Source of the DNA: Scolanthus callimorphus
Taxonomy: Eukaryota; Cnidaria; Anthozoa; Actiniaria; Edwardsiidae
Reading direction: 5' to 3'
NCBI GenBank assembly: GCA_033964015.1
Contig: CM066913.1
Location: 27,492,790-27,556,789 of the forward strand
DNA: 64,000 nt
The translations under genes and the position numbers were made by a program. Positions 33,236 to 43,564 of the stretch are shown here, piece by piece. The notes under the pieces were generated by a model. It was not told the DNA's origin. It made no database searches and worked only from the letters and a program-made list of their open reading frames with translations. The first letter of the stretch is position 1. Each line of letters starts with the position of its first letter.

Positions 33236-33738
33236 TAAGTGGGAATCTAATATTACTCCAAGGTATTTGATGTTAGATTTTTGTTTCATTGGCTTCTGGT
33301 TTATTGTAATAGATAGAGAGCTTGATAACTTCTTTTGAGGTGGATGAAAAATTGCAAAATTTGTTTTGTCTATATTTAATGACAATTTGTTTGCGCACAG
33401 CCAGGGATTGACCTTTTTCAGTTCTGAATTTATATTCAATTGTAAAGAGTCCAAAGAAGACTCTGTGAAGAGCAAATTGGCGTCATCTACAAACAAATGG
33501 ATGTCAAATAGCTTGGAACAATTATTAAAATCATTTATGCATAAGACAAAGAGAAGGGGGCCTATGACAGGGCCTTGTGGTACACCACATGACACAGGTT
33601 GAGATGCTGATGAAACATTACCAAGAGACAGAAATTGCTGTCTATTAGACAAGTATGAAATGAACCAGTTATGTACAATACCACGAATTCCATATGAGTA
33701 TAATTTAGAAAGCAAATTTTATGATCAACGGTATCGAA
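33221..33738 (-). pseudogene. LINE A RT palm piece
   Basis: It contains DTVDHKI, then after a one-base loss LLSKLYSYGIRGIVHNWFIS, YLSNRQQFLSLG, SCGVPQGPVIGPLLFVLCIN and LFVDDANLLF (the RT catalytic dyad DD, codons near 33482-33490, in an FVDD rather than the commoner FADD setting). It ends with KYLGVILDSHLK before LINE B. The upstream half of FDTVDHKI is cut by the Bel A insertion after the TCGAA target. Confidence 0.85.
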
Positions 33739-34339
33739 TGTAGATTTGAAACGCAAGTTATATTTAGTATGTATTGTTTGATTGTTTAAGTGATCTATTA
33801 ATCATTAAGTCACGCTGCCACATGATTCTTTTAAGTAATTTGAGCCTTGCGGGGCACAACCTACATGTATTCTAAGTGAAGCTACTTTAAAGTCTATCTA
33901 CCAAAGGTCTACCTAATAATACGCTATTTCCACGCAATCAGTACACCAAGTAAGTGATCGCTTTATTATTATATTATACTATACCATGCCCTGTGATTTC
34001 TGTGATCAGAAGGTTAAGAATAGTTTGTATGATTGTTGTATACGCAGTGATTCTAGCATGTAAATAACTAATTAGGCCTTTTAATTCTATTTCTAGTTCG
34101 AACCGATTAACTTCTATCCAACCGATTCAACCCAGCAATCCTATCCCATATCACTAGTATTTTATCGTCTGCGATTCCTGTAAAATCTACGCGAATAAAT
34201 TATTTTATTGATGAGTGTTAGAAGTCGCGTATCGAATTGTGTTCTGAATTCTGGCTACCGAATGCTAATTCATTAAACTGTGACCCTGTACCCGCTAGAT
34301 GAATGCGATGAGACTATAACCTATTTTCTGGCGGTTACA
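33739..34339 (+). repeat. Bel A 5' LTR (601 bp)
   Basis: It begins TGTAGATTTGAAACGC and ends GGCGGTTACA, with terminal TGTA...TACA. It matches the 3' LTR along its length with modest differences: it lacks about 16 bp around 34195 and 8-10 bp of A-rich sequence near 34318, and has a CCC insertion near 34145. The divergence shows the insertion is not very recent. Confidence 0.9.
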
Positions 34340-34360
34340 TTAGTTCGAATTGGGCTGGTA
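34340..34360 (+). promoter_or_regulatory. Primer-binding-like site of Bel A
   Basis: Directly after the LTR, TTAGTTCGAATTGGGCTGG stands where the tRNA primer-binding site belongs. Its TTCGAAT core resembles a tRNA T-arm. I did not match it to a particular tRNA. Confidence 0.4.
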
Positions 34361-34576
34361 AACTTGTTCGATTTATCTATGCTATACAAAATCGCCTTTC
34401 CTTAGCTATTGTCTGCGAATTGGCTGTAATTATAACCCGAACTGTAGAACTTGACAATCCTACAAATTAATATGACCGTCTTTAAGAACTAAAGTGTACT
34501 ATTTGTCGTTAAAAACATACTCTAACGCCTGTTGCTATCCATATTGTTATCACATCGAGTAAAATCAGGAACCGGA

Positions 34577-34969
34577 ATGGGATCGACACCTGGAGCGCAT
34601 TCGGCGCCGGTTGACAGCGAAAATATAACTTTCCGGCGAGGTAAAATGGAACCTACAGATTTCGACTTCGACATCGGACCAGAAGATTCGATAAGCAATG
34701 CCGGTTCAATCTCTAGCTCAGCAATGAGCATAGTAAGTTCGAGTGCATTTATTAGGAGAGCAAAATTGGAGGCAAGAGAAACTCTGCTCGCGTCGCTTCA
34801 CGAGGTCGAACTGGAAGAGCTTAAACTGTCACAGAAAAGGCGCGATATGGAGCTCTCGATAAACATTGCCGAAGCTGCCGCCGAGGAAAGAATTCGCCAC
34901 TTCCCCGATCACGATCCAGTCCCCAGACTCGACCGATTCCGACACCACGCCGCCCCAAGCAAGCAATGA
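34577..34969 (+). pseudogene. Bel A Gag N-terminal frame
   Basis: From the first ATG of the frame (34577), about 130 codons encode an acidic segment (EPTDFDFDIGPEDS), a serine-rich stretch and a long charged helix (RRAKLEARETLLASLHEVEL, EELKLSQKRRDMELSINIAE) likely to form a coiled coil. That is the usual N-terminus of Bel/Pao Gag. The stop overlaps the next frame's ATG as ATGA. In related elements Gag is one polyprotein, so I take the break as a one-base frameshift, though re-initiation cannot be excluded. Confidence 0.7.
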
Positions 34970-36762
34970 CTGAAGTCCACGGCTTGGTAAATAGGCAAGA
35001 GACCCGCTTCTCCCTCGACCCAGACGTCGAGGAATGGCGTTACCAAATGTCACGCAACTCCTTTCCACAAAACTACCACAGGAGTACCGAGAATGCGTAC
35101 GCAGCACCTCCCGACAACTCGGAATTCGTGTCAAAGTTGACGGACGGATTCGCGCAATTATTTAAGCAGCAACAAGAAAACACTGCAGCACTCACCCTCC
35201 CGCAACCGCAAGTTCCAATATTTAAGGGCGAAGCGACCAACTATCTCGAATTTGTTAGGGCGTTTGAGAACCTTATCGAAGCCAAAACGACCAACCCTAG
35301 CTCTAGGCTTTACTATCTGGTACAGTATACCAGCGGAAATGTACAAGAACTCATGAAAAGCTGCCTGTCAATGCCTACTGACAGGGGATACGCTGAGGCT
35401 CGAAGGCTTCTACAAGAACGATACGGCCAGCCGTACAAAATTGCCGTAGCGCAGGTCGATAAAGTTTTGAATGCCCAAGCAATAAAATTTGAAGACGGAG
35501 CTCTATTACAAAATTTTGCAACTCAGCTAATGATCTGCAGGAATACGTTAAAGGAAATTAGCTATTTAAACAAGCTCGAAAATCCGGAGAGTCTGAAAAG
35601 GGTAGTATCTAAGCTCCCGGTGCTCCTGCCTAAGGATAACTACATCTCTAAACTCATACTATGCCATCACCAAGCGGCTTCAGCTCATTCCGGTATTAAG
35701 CATACGCTCTTCCTGGTACGTCAAAGATACTGGGTCATCGGAGCCAGGTCTATGCTGAAGAGTATGATCCACACTTTTGTGACCTGTCGCAAACACAACG
35801 CTCCAGTGGCACGCCAGAAGATGGCCGACCTTCCAGTCGACAGGATAACACCTGGTAAGCCACCGTTCACATATGTAGGCGTTGACTGTTTCGGCCCATT
35901 TACGGTCAAGCGGGGTCGGAGTTATCCAAAACGATACGGCGTTATATTCACTTGCTTCGCTTTGCGAGCAATCCACATCGAGGTCGCCGAAAGTCTAGAT
36001 ACCGACTCATTCATCCAAGCATTGAGGAGATTCATTGCAAGACGAGGAAGCCCTGCGATAATCCGTTCAGATAACGGTGGGAACTTTGTCTGCGGAGAGA
36101 AAGAATTGCGAGAAGCCATCGAAGGATGGAACCAGTTACAGATCCACGAGTACTTACGAGGTCGCGATACGCAATGGATCTTCAATCCTCCTGCTGCCTC
36201 GCACCATGGAGGCGTGTGGGAAAGATGTATTCGTACGGTCCGGAAAGTGATGAAGGGACTGTTGTCCTGTCAGACACTGGACGATGAAGGTCTGCGCACA
36301 CTTATGTGCGAGATAAAAGCTATTGTCAACGGGCGCCCCATAACAAAGGTGTCTGACGACACGCGTGACTTGGAGGCACTTACTCCAAATCACCTTTTGC
36401 TACTGCGAGCCAGACCAGGGTGTCCACCTGGTTGCTTCGACAAGGCTGACGTATACAGTCGACGCAGATGGCGACAGGTACAGTATCTTGCTGATGTCTT
36501 CTGGCGTCGCTGGATTAGAGAGTATCTACCTGCACTGCAGCAAAGGCAGAAGTGGTCAGCGACTATGCCCAACTTAGTTGTGGGTGACGTGGTACTCATT
36601 GCAGATGACACGAAACCTCGATGCTCCTGGCCGCTGGTTCGCGTCCTAGCGGTCAACACGTCTTCCAAGGATGGTCTAGTACGCTCCGTTCGTGTGAAGA
36701 CCCAAACATCAGAGCTCGTCAGGCCTATCAGCAAGGTGGTATCACTGGAGGTAGGCAGCTAG
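34966..36762 (+). CDS. Gag-integrase fusion frame of Bel A (598 codons), PR/RT/RNase H deleted
   Basis: Residues about 80-215 are a DUF1759-like Gag segment (VPIFKGEATNYLEFVRAFEN, SRLYYLVQYTSG, ERYGQPYKIA). At about residue 218 (LKRVVSKLPVL) the frame passes without a break into the integrase N-terminal zinc-binding region (CHHQAASAHSGIKHTLFLV, then FVTCRKHNAP, where the usual first Cys is Phe). The core follows with D307 in VGVDCFGPF (35884), D369 in IRSDNGGNF (36070) and E419 in GGVWERCIR (36220). A DUF5641-like tail occupies about 480-598. All three catalytic acidic residues are present. Protease, RT and RNase H, normally about 800 residues between these parts, are gone. It could make a protein, but the altered zinc site argues against full activity. 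Confidence 0.85.
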   Translation: MTEVHGLVNRQETRFSLDPDVEEWRYQMSRNSFPQNYHRSTENAYAAPPDNSEFVSKLTDGFAQLFKQQQENTAALTLPQPQVPIFKGEATNYLEFVRAFENLIEAKTTNPSSRLYYLVQYTSGNVQELMKSCLSMPTDRGYAEARRLLQERYGQPYKIAVAQVDKVLNAQAIKFEDGALLQNFATQLMICRNTLKEISYLNKLENPESLKRVVSKLPVLLPKDNYISKLILCHHQAASAHSGIKHTLFLVRQRYWVIGARSMLKSMIHTFVTCRKHNAPVARQKMADLPVDRITPGKPPFTYVGVDCFGPFTVKRGRSYPKRYGVIFTCFALRAIHIEVAESLDTDSFIQALRRFIARRGSPAIIRSDNGGNFVCGEKELREAIEGWNQLQIHEYLRGRDTQWIFNPPAASHHGGVWERCIRTVRKVMKGLLSCQTLDDEGLRTLMCEIKAIVNGRPITKVSDDTRDLEALTPNHLLLLRARPGCPPGCFDKADVYSRRRWRQVQYLADVFWRRWIREYLPALQQRQKWSATMPNLVVGDVVLIADDTKPRCSWPLVRVLAVNTSSKDGLVRSVRVKTQTSELVRPISKVVSLEVGS

Positions 36763-36867
36763 AGGGACAAGAATAGGGATAATCGTACTCACGAACATTA
36801 GTCTATTGTACTCAATTGTTTTGTTATTTCGTTTCAAAGGTATTCCATAGGTAAAGGCTGCATGTCG

Positions 36868-36883
36868 CCTTTAGGGGCCGGTA
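36868..36883 (+). promoter_or_regulatory. Polypurine-like tract before Bel A 3' LTR
   Basis: CCTTTAGGGGCCGGTA lies immediately upstream of the 3' LTR start at 36884, where plus-strand DNA synthesis is primed in LTR elements. It is short and not purely purine. Confidence 0.5.
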
Positions 36884-36899
36884 TGTAGATTTGAAACGC
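36884..36899 (+). repeat. Bel A 3' LTR, first 16 bp
   Basis: TGTAGATTTGAAACGC is identical to the start of the 5' LTR. The LTR then stops abruptly where LINE C begins and resumes about 2.28 kb downstream. Confidence 0.85.
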
Positions 36900-39132
36900 C
36901 ATCGAGACTAAACGGCTGACTGGTCTTTCCCAAATTATCAAGGTTTTGACTAAAGACTCCGGCACCCTCGATTGGTGCTTAACCAACAGGCCCGACTTAT
37001 TCCAACCTTCACGACAGCTGCCTAAGTTGGGTTCTAGCGACCATTTCACCATCGCTATAGTACCCACTAATAACAAGGCTCTTGTTAAAAATAGCACCTC
37101 TTCTGTATTGAGGCGGGACCTGAGACCTAGCAGAATACGTGACTTTGGGAACTGGATCTCCCAACAAAGCTGGCAGACCGTCTTTGATGAGACCCTTGTG
37201 AGTGACAAACTTAAAGTGTTCTCCAACCTGATGTGTGCTTCCATCGATAGCTATCTGCCCTAAAATCAGAGTGTGCTCGTCTGACAAGCCTTGGATCACT
37301 CCCAAACTCAAATCGCTCATCTGTAAACGACAGAAAGCCCTTCACGCTAATGGCAAGGACTCTGTGGCTTACAAGACCTTTAGAAATGCGGTACAACTAG
37401 AGTGCGCTATGGCCAAGAGGGTTTACTATAACTGTAAAGTTGCTTCCTTGAAATCCACCAATGTCAAGCGGTGGTGGAGCGAGATTAATAGATTGAGCGG
37501 AAAGTCGATATCTACACCATGGTACTTACAGATGTTGGACGACCAGGTGCCTAACGAGGGGCTACTAGCCGAGCGTTTCAACCAATTTCTTGGCAGTCTA
37601 ACCATTGATTTTACTCCATTGGATCCCCCAATCCCTGGTATGTTTTATGAGGTGCCGCCTGATCTCCTAATAGACGATCGTAAGGCATATCGCGCTCTTA
37701 GTCAAGTCAAGGCTAACAAATCTCCCGGCCCAGACAGTACTCCTAATCGGCTGTGGTCTGAATTTGCCTTCGAGCTTGCACCGGTAGTTCGTGACATCTA
37801 TAACTCGTCCATCATCCAAGGGTTTATTCCATCCCCACTCAAGGAGACCATAGTGTGCCCGGTTCCGAAATGTAGCACTCCCAAGACGGTTGAAGAGGAT
37901 CTACGGCTAATCTCTCTAACTGCCCAGATTGCTAAGGTCCTTGAAGGCTTTGCCTGCACCTCCCTCTTCTACCAAGTCTGTGATCGGCTGGATGCTAACC
38001 AGTTCGCCGTGGCCGGCAAGTCGACGACACACGCTTTGGTATACTTCATCCACATTATCCTTGAGTCCCTCGACAGGGGTGGGATGCCAGGATTCTCTTC
38101 ACTGATTTCAGTAAGGGGTTCGACTTGGTGGATCATAAGGCCTTACTACACGAGCTTGAGGTATTAGGCGTACATGATGTCACCATACGTTGGATAAGCG
38201 CCTTCCTGGTAGATCGTCAGCAGCGTGTCAGGATCAACGGTCAGTTGTCCTCGCCCATCTCCCCTCGTGGTGGTATCCCTCAGGGTACAAAGCTAGCACC
38301 AATTCTCTTCGCCATCCTGGTAAACAGGCTAGCTCGTGAGTGGGTCACTCGCCTCAAGTATGTTGACGATCTCACCTTAGTAGAACTGATCCCTCGGAAC
38401 TCCATCAGCTACCTCCCGATCATCGCTAGTAATGTAAATAGGTATGCTTTAGAGCGCAATATGAAGTTAAACCCAAAGAAATGTAAGGAAATGATAGTAG
38501 ATTTTCTTCAGTATAAACCATCTTGTCCCAGTCCCATGTATATAGGGGGCTCCCTAATCGAAAGGGTTTCCCAGTATAAATTGCTGGGTGTCATAATTTC
38601 TGAAGATCTCACTTGGAAGGCGCATTGTGAGTATATATTTGACAAAGCCATCAAACGCCTCCATGGCCTGAGAATACTGAAGAAATGCGGTCTCCTGCCC
38701 GCCGATTTAATATCTGTGTATTGTGGTACGGTACGCTCTGTAATGGAGTATGCGTGTCCTGCATGGGCGGCGCTACCCTCTTACCTGAGTGATCTGTTAG
38801 AAGTAATTCAGAAGAAGGCCCTATATATTATTTTTCCCAAGCTCAGCTACAGCGAGGCACTTCAACGTGCTGCCATCCAATCTCTCTGCGAGAGAAGAGT
38901 TAAAGCTTGCCGGTCCTTCGTAACAAGCTGCCGCGAGACAGGAACTCTGTGCAATATTTTCCCAGCGCCAGTAGTCTGCAGCCATGGTTACAACCTAAGG
39001 TCTGGGCCCCAGTCACAACTCACTGCCACTGGAAACACTGAGAGACTCAATAACTTTATAACTTTTAAATATCAGTAACCTTGTATGGCCTCCCCTTATA
39101 ATTCAGCTTTACTGCCTAATAGGGTGAATAAA

Positions 39133-39180
<48 letters not shown>
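36900..39180 (+). mobile_element. LINE C inserted inside the Bel A 3' LTR
   Basis: The LINE begins in the endonuclease (5' truncated) and ends with a GATT microsatellite at 39134-39180. Left of it is the first 16 bp of the Bel A 3' LTR and right of it the rest (TTATAATTAGTGTG). It therefore inserted after Bel A. A few LTR bases (about AAG) are missing at the junction. Confidence 0.9.
36901..39078 (+). pseudogene. LINE C ORF2: endonuclease end and RT
   Basis: Three overlapping frames make up one ORF2. At 36901-37263 is the endonuclease end (ETKRLTGLSQIIKVLTKDSG, LDWCLTNRPDLF, LGSSDHFTI). At 37264-38100 are the linker and first RT blocks (KPWITPKLKSLICKRQKALH, KANKSPGPDSTPNRLW, PVPKCSTPKTVEEDLRLISL). 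From about 38085 the frame shifts into FTDFSKGFDLVDHKALLHEL, RGGIPQGTKLAPILF and KYVDDLTL (catalytic DD, YVDD at 38359-38370), then the thumb and C-terminus to 39078. Two frameshifts inactivate it. The RT motifs are intact. Confidence 0.9.
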
Positions 39181-39181
<1 letters not shown>

Positions 39182-39786
39182 ATAATTAGTGTGTATTGTT
39201 TGATTGTTTAAGTGATCTATTAATCATTAAGTCACGCTGCCACATGATTCTTTTAAGTAATTTGAGCCTTGCGGGGCACGACCTACATGTATTCTAAGTG
39301 AAGCTACTTTAAAGTCTATCTACCAAAGGTCTACCTAATAATACGCTATTTCCACGCAATCAGTACACCAAGTAAGTGATCGCTTTATTATTATATTATA
39401 CTATACCATGCCCCGTGATTTCTGTAATCAGAAGGTTAAGAATAGTTTGTATGATTGTTGTATACGCAGTGATTCTAGCATGTAAATAACTAATTAGGCC
39501 TTTTAATTCTATGTCTAGTTCGAACCGATTAACTTCTATCCAACCGATTCAACCCAGCAATCCTATATCACTAGTATTTTATCGTCTGCGATTCCTGTAA
39601 AATCTACGCCTATGATCCTGAATCTACTGAATAAATTGTTTTATTGATGAGTGTTAGAAGTCGCGTATCGAATTGTGTTCTGAATTCTGGCTACCGAATG
39701 CTAATTCATTAAACTGTGACCCTGTACCCACTAGATAAATGCGATGAGACTATAAAAAAAAATAAACCTATTTTCTTGCGGTTACA
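39180..39786 (+). repeat. Bel A 3' LTR, remainder
   Basis: It resumes at the TATATTTAGT position of the 5' LTR and runs to TGCGGTTACA. It keeps a segment lost from the 5' copy (CCTATGATCCTGAATCTACT near 39610) and has an extra A-run near 39756. Confidence 0.9.
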
Positions 39787-40387
39787 TCGAATGCTTTACA
39801 AAGATCTAGGAAAATACCACAAGAAAAGAGGCCACCTTCAATTGCTCTTTCGATTTTGTCTATAGCAAGAGTGCATGCTCTGTTGAGTGACCAACACGAA
39901 AGCCAAATTGGCCAGAATATAAAAGTATTTAACAAGTCTATTATACATGAGACGTTCTAATATTTGATTAAAGATAGATAATAGTGAAATGGGTCTAAAA
40001 TTAGAGACAGAAAAATGTGATCCAGATTTGAAAACTGGTATTACGCGAGCAATTTTGAAAGAGTCTGGGACAATACGTCAGGAAAAAGCAAGATTGTATA
40101 ATATCTGTAGAGGAGGTTTTGAAATCACGGTGTTTAATGTTTTGAGTAATGAGGCTGGTAAACTATAGGGGGCCATAAGCCTTCCCAAGCTTAAGTCCAA
40201 AAATAATTTCTTCAATCTCATCGGTTTCTACAAAGGTCAAAAGAAAGCTGTAATGAAGTGGAGCTGGTAGAAAATCAGAGAATGAAGCATCCACCTTTGA
40301 TATAGAAAGGCTCACATTTTCCCCTAATTTGCAAAATAATTATTGAACCCATTTGCTATATTAACTGTATCTAGTAATGTTTTATTT

Positions 40388-41382
40388 GATGTTATAAAAT
40401 AATTTAGATAGTACGCGCGCTCTGATTGGTCGAGAGCCGTGTTTACATTTCCCTGTGCAAACACAGTTGTGACGTCACCCACTGGCGAGCTTCGGGCCGG
40501 TAATTTGTAATAGCTTTTAGAAAAAAGTAACATGTTTTAGGCAAAATCATTTATTAAGAAGTCAATATTACTTGGACATACATTTGATAAATCACATTGA
40601 ATTCACATAAAGCATGAGATTCGTGAAATAACATTGTTTTCGCTTCTTTACCTGAGCTGAGTTCGGCACACAGTTCGACAGTTCAGTCTCGTTCAGCAGA
40701 TCTTGAAAAAATGCTTCCAAAAACTAATCCTGGATCGTCGTATAATGTTTGACAAGACAAGATGGTTCAAATAAGTGGATTCCTTCCTTCTTTTCCATGC
40801 TTGCCGTAAATAAAGCGTTCAAAGACGCTCTTCCAAGCAATTCCGCTGTCACATGCAAGTTCTTTCTCGGGAGAATTTTTTTCACAGACGAAGAAACTGG
40901 GCCAACACACATGTAAAACAACGGCTTCTGTAGTTAAGTCTTCTGTTCACTTTCTGTCGTAATTATTTTGTGTTTTGAAAGGAAGAAGTCTCCATTTTGA
41001 GCAACAAATGTCATTTTAAATCCACTTCGCTTCGCGCCATCTCAGAAAACTTGCAGTCCGATCAGAAAGAGATTGACAAATCATGCGATAGACGGAGCGC
41101 TCTGATTGGCTGATGCAGCCTTTTCATCTGTATGGAGAATTTAGAGTCTCATCCGCTTCAAAAACTTACTATTCCTGTCCACGCGGATTTTATTTATGTA
41201 GATAATTATGTTATAAAACAAATAAAACACAGTTTCCGTGACTTATGCAAACCTCGATGTGGTTTGGAGAATTCTCGAGCAGGTGCAAGCACTCGCCTGC
41301 GGCTCGTGTTTCCACTGATCTGCTCTCGAATTCTCCCAACCACATCTCGGTTTGCATAAGCCCGTGCAGTCACGGAAACTGT
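40388..41382. mobile_element. 995-bp insert in LINE A, 9-bp direct repeat GTTTTATTT at both edges
   Basis: GTTTTATTT occurs at 40379-40387 and 41383-41391, exactly where LINE A's reading stops and resumes. The right 170 bp (41219-41392) is a near-perfect palindrome. CAAATAAAACACAGTTTCCG and TTATGCAAACC pair with the inverse, around a loop at about 41300. The left 830 bp begins GATGTTATAAAATAATTTAG and contains GCGCTCTGATTGG twice in the same sense (40416 and 41097). No protein domain is seen. Because the palindrome end itself includes GTTTTATTT, the duplication could partly be element sequence. Confidence 0.55.
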
Positions 41383-41859
41383 GTTTTATTTGTTAAATGT
41401 AATTATCTTTTATGGTGTTGCATAATTTTTTACTTAAGGGTTACCAGCTACTTTATACCAATCCAGATATTCTTAATGTTTGACTTGTTGTGAATAAAAT
41501 AATTCTGATAATATTGTTTTTTGCTTATTTTAATCAAGTGATTTAGCTTATTTCTATAGACTTTGTATTTAGCAAAAACACATTGATTTCTAGTTTTCAT
41601 AAATTTTCTATACAGCTTATTCTTATAATTTATTAAAGTTCTGATTCGTGATGATAGCCAAGGTTTAGATTTAAATTTAATTTCCTTTCTCGACAACTTT
41701 TTTAAGGGGGCATGGGCATAATTTCACTAGATTTTGAAAAGAAAATGGAGAAAACCTCATTAATATCATGTGTACCATAAATCAAAATTGCCCAATCAAC
41801 ATCTTGAAAGTCAGAGATCATTGCATTATTATCTAATTTGGAAAAGTGTCTATATACAT

Positions 41860-42130
41860 GCTCTTATACATGTAAATACGGGATCGGGCAGCTCGTATGG
41901 CTCGGCCAAACTGATAACAGCATTGAATCAACAAACCCGTCGACTTAAAAAGTAAAACAATCGACATGTTGATAACGAGCAAGTCGATACGTGTCGAGAC
42001 TTACGAGGTGGAGATTAAATCTATCAGCGGAGATTACAAGATGGGCGTAAAGCTAACCAACGTTAATAAGAGTGAGTTGCTTAGCGTGACCAACCCGCGT
42101 TACTCTGAGCTAATTGAGAGCCATGCTTAT
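41860..42130 (+). pseudogene. Bel B aspartic protease piece
   Basis: VNTGSGSSYGSAKLITALNQ carries the D/N-T-G-S active-site motif, with the catalytic Asp apparently changed to Asn (NTGS). After a frameshift near 41960, MLITSKSIRVETYEVEIKSI, YKMGVKLTNVNKSELL and NPRYSELIESHAYL follow, as in Bel/Pao proteases. LINE A ends just upstream at about 41848. Confidence 0.7.
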
Positions 42131-42132
42131 TT

Positions 42133-42413
42133 ACATACATACATATTTATTTATTTAAACACGCTTGTTTCATCAATGTAACATTGTTTTTCGTGAAACC
42201 TGTGACAAAAACATATATAAGTAATAATTTACAATAAATTTCAAAATCTAAAATAGCTTTCAATGTTATTTACAATTCAGCATAAGGTATTTAAAATAGT
42301 GTTATTAAGGCTACAAAGAGGCAGGGGCGGGGAGAGAGCGCAGATCCTTCTTGAATTGACTTTAAGTTCCTTGCGGCCCTCAAGCTGTTCGGTAGATTGT
42401 TCCATTCCCGAGC
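42133..42413 (-). mobile_element. LINE F: short 3' fragment with ATGT tail
   Basis: On the minus strand a C-terminal LINE segment reads REWNNLPNSLRAARNLKSIQ, continues EGSALSPRP and ends in a stop near 42301, followed by a 3' UTR and an ATGT-type tail at about 42135-42150. It is a severely 5'-truncated insertion within Bel B. Confidence 0.75.
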
Positions 42414-42424
42414 ACATCGAAAAA

Positions 42425-43060
42425 ATAAACGCCAATTTCGTTAGCAAGGGTCTACGACCCCCTGGGACTGGCGTCCCCCTGACTCTGGAGGGTAAACTAA
42501 TTTACCGAGACCTCTGCAAACTGAAGGCTCCTTGGGACCAGAATCTGCCTGATGACCTACTCAAGCGTTGGCTGAAATGGGGGAACGCGTTACCGAAGGC
42601 GTTGGAGCTGCCGCGGGCAGTAGTTGACTACAAGCAACCAATCCGTAACCTCGAACTTCAAGGATTTGGGGACGCGAGCACTCGTGGTGTCGGCGCGGCG
42701 GTGTATGCAGTAACTCGCCAGTAGAACGCAACGCCTAGTTGCTGCCAAGGCGCGGCTCGCCAAGGATGGTTTAACCGTGTCCCGCCTGGAACTGATTTCC
42801 GTGCATATGCTAACTAATCTTTTGGTTAACGTACGAAATGCACTAGACGGGATATCCACGCCAAAGATGCATGCCTGGCTAGACAGCACGGTAGCACTGT
42901 ACTGGATCAAGGGCCAGGGGGAGTACAAGAAGTTCGTCTCCAATCGTATAAGCAAGATCCAACAGCACCCCGAGATCGAGTGGCGACACGTACCCGCCTA
43001 CGAGAATCCAGCAGACATAGCGAGCCGCGGCGGAAAAGTATCTGGAGAGTAGCTGTGGTT
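42425..43060 (+). pseudogene. Bel B post-RT segment and RNase H
   Basis: The piece begins VYDPLGLASP, shifts frame into TLEGKLIYRDLCKLKAPWDQ, then gives the RNase H domain. The domain has GFGDAST (catalytic Asp at 42671), VSRLELIS (Glu at 42789), AWLDSTVALYWIKGQ (Asp near 42882) and YENPADIASRGG. A stop and frameshift at 42722-42726 split it. All four RNase H acidic positions are still visible. Confidence 0.8.
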
Positions 43061-43560
43061 GCAAGGGCCGGTTTGGCTAAGTGATCGTGACCAGGCGGAC
43101 AGCGAGCTCAGAGGCGAAAGCAGAGACCAAACAAATCAAGGAAATCCTCGCAGCAGCGGTCGAGGAGAGCGATGCCCTGGACGAGCTGCTCGAGAAGTTC
43201 AGTTATTGAAGAGCCATGCGTGTCACGGCATGGGTGCGGCGCTTAACACACAACACACAAAAGGCCAATGATCAGTGCATCTTGGGACCGTTGACAACTG
43301 TAGAATTGGATTGCGTGGAACAGTTCTGGCTACAAAGAACTCAACAAAGAGCAACGGACCCTGTGGCAAAGGACAGCGTTGCACTGAACCTACAAGAGAA
43401 CAACGACCGGATACTCGAATGTCGTGGGCGGGTACAAGGACTGTATCCAGCGTACAACATTTAGAAATCAATGTGTTTTTGCTAGTACAACATGCACACA
43501 AGTCCACTTTACACGGGAGAGTAGGCTTAACCATGGCCAAGGTTAGAGAAAAGCACTGGA
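43060..43560 (+). pseudogene. Bel B RNase H to integrase connector and zinc region
   Basis: It continues through LWLQGPVWLSD, RAMRVTAWVRRLTHNT, LTTVELDCVEQFWLQRTQQ and ILECRGRVQGLYPAY, then in another frame QHAHKSTLHGRVGLTMAKVR and EKHWI. The last part is the H-x-H side of the integrase zinc-binding region. Coding stops resembling Bel after KHWI, where LINE D begins. About 50 residues before the integrase core are missing. Confidence 0.75.
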
Positions 43561-43564
43561 TTTC

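Larger units (their letters stand above)
33739..39786 (+). mobile_element. Bel A: Bel/Pao LTR retrotransposon, internally deleted, TSD TCGAA
   Basis: The element starts TGTAG and ends TTACA. TCGAA lies directly outside both ends (33734-33738 and 39787-39791), and removing it restores LINE A's CKAFDTVDHK reading. The order is 5' LTR, primer-binding-like site, Gag, a Gag-integrase fusion frame, a polypurine-like tract, and a 3' LTR split by LINE C. Protease, reverse transcriptase and RNase H are absent. The integrase type, with an N-terminal zinc-binding region and a C-terminal DUF5641-like part, together with the DUF1759-like Gag, identifies the Bel/Pao group. Confidence 0.9.
31452..41848 (-). 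mobile_element. LINE A: 5'-truncated non-LTR retrotransposon broken by three insertions
   Basis: One minus-strand LINE can be followed through four separated pieces. At 41383-41848 the linker (KPWLSSRIRTLINYKNKLYR) is seen. At 39787-40387 come the early RT blocks (NFRPISLLSIFNQILERLMY and a disrupted LCKAFD). At 33236-33738 come the palm (VDHKI, GVPQGPVIGPLLF, LFVDDANLLF) and the LDSHLK end. At 31452-32284 come WKEHISQLSKKISRGVGLLS, the C-terminus and the 3' UTR with a TTG/GTT tail. Insertions interrupting it are LINE B (32285-33235), Bel A (33739-39786) and a 995-bp insert (40388-41382). The endonuclease is missing. Frameshifts make it inactive. Confidence 0.85.

Noticed and set aside
32481..33715. 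One continuous LINE ORF across 33210-33230
   Set aside because: The same protein region (WL.ANKL.LN..KT and LGV.ID/LGVILD) occurs twice in a row, and LINE A resumes after LINE B's tail, so these are two nested elements.
34340..34360. tRNA gene at the TTCGAAT motif
   Set aside because: There is no cloverleaf around it. It sits at the primer-binding position of Bel A.
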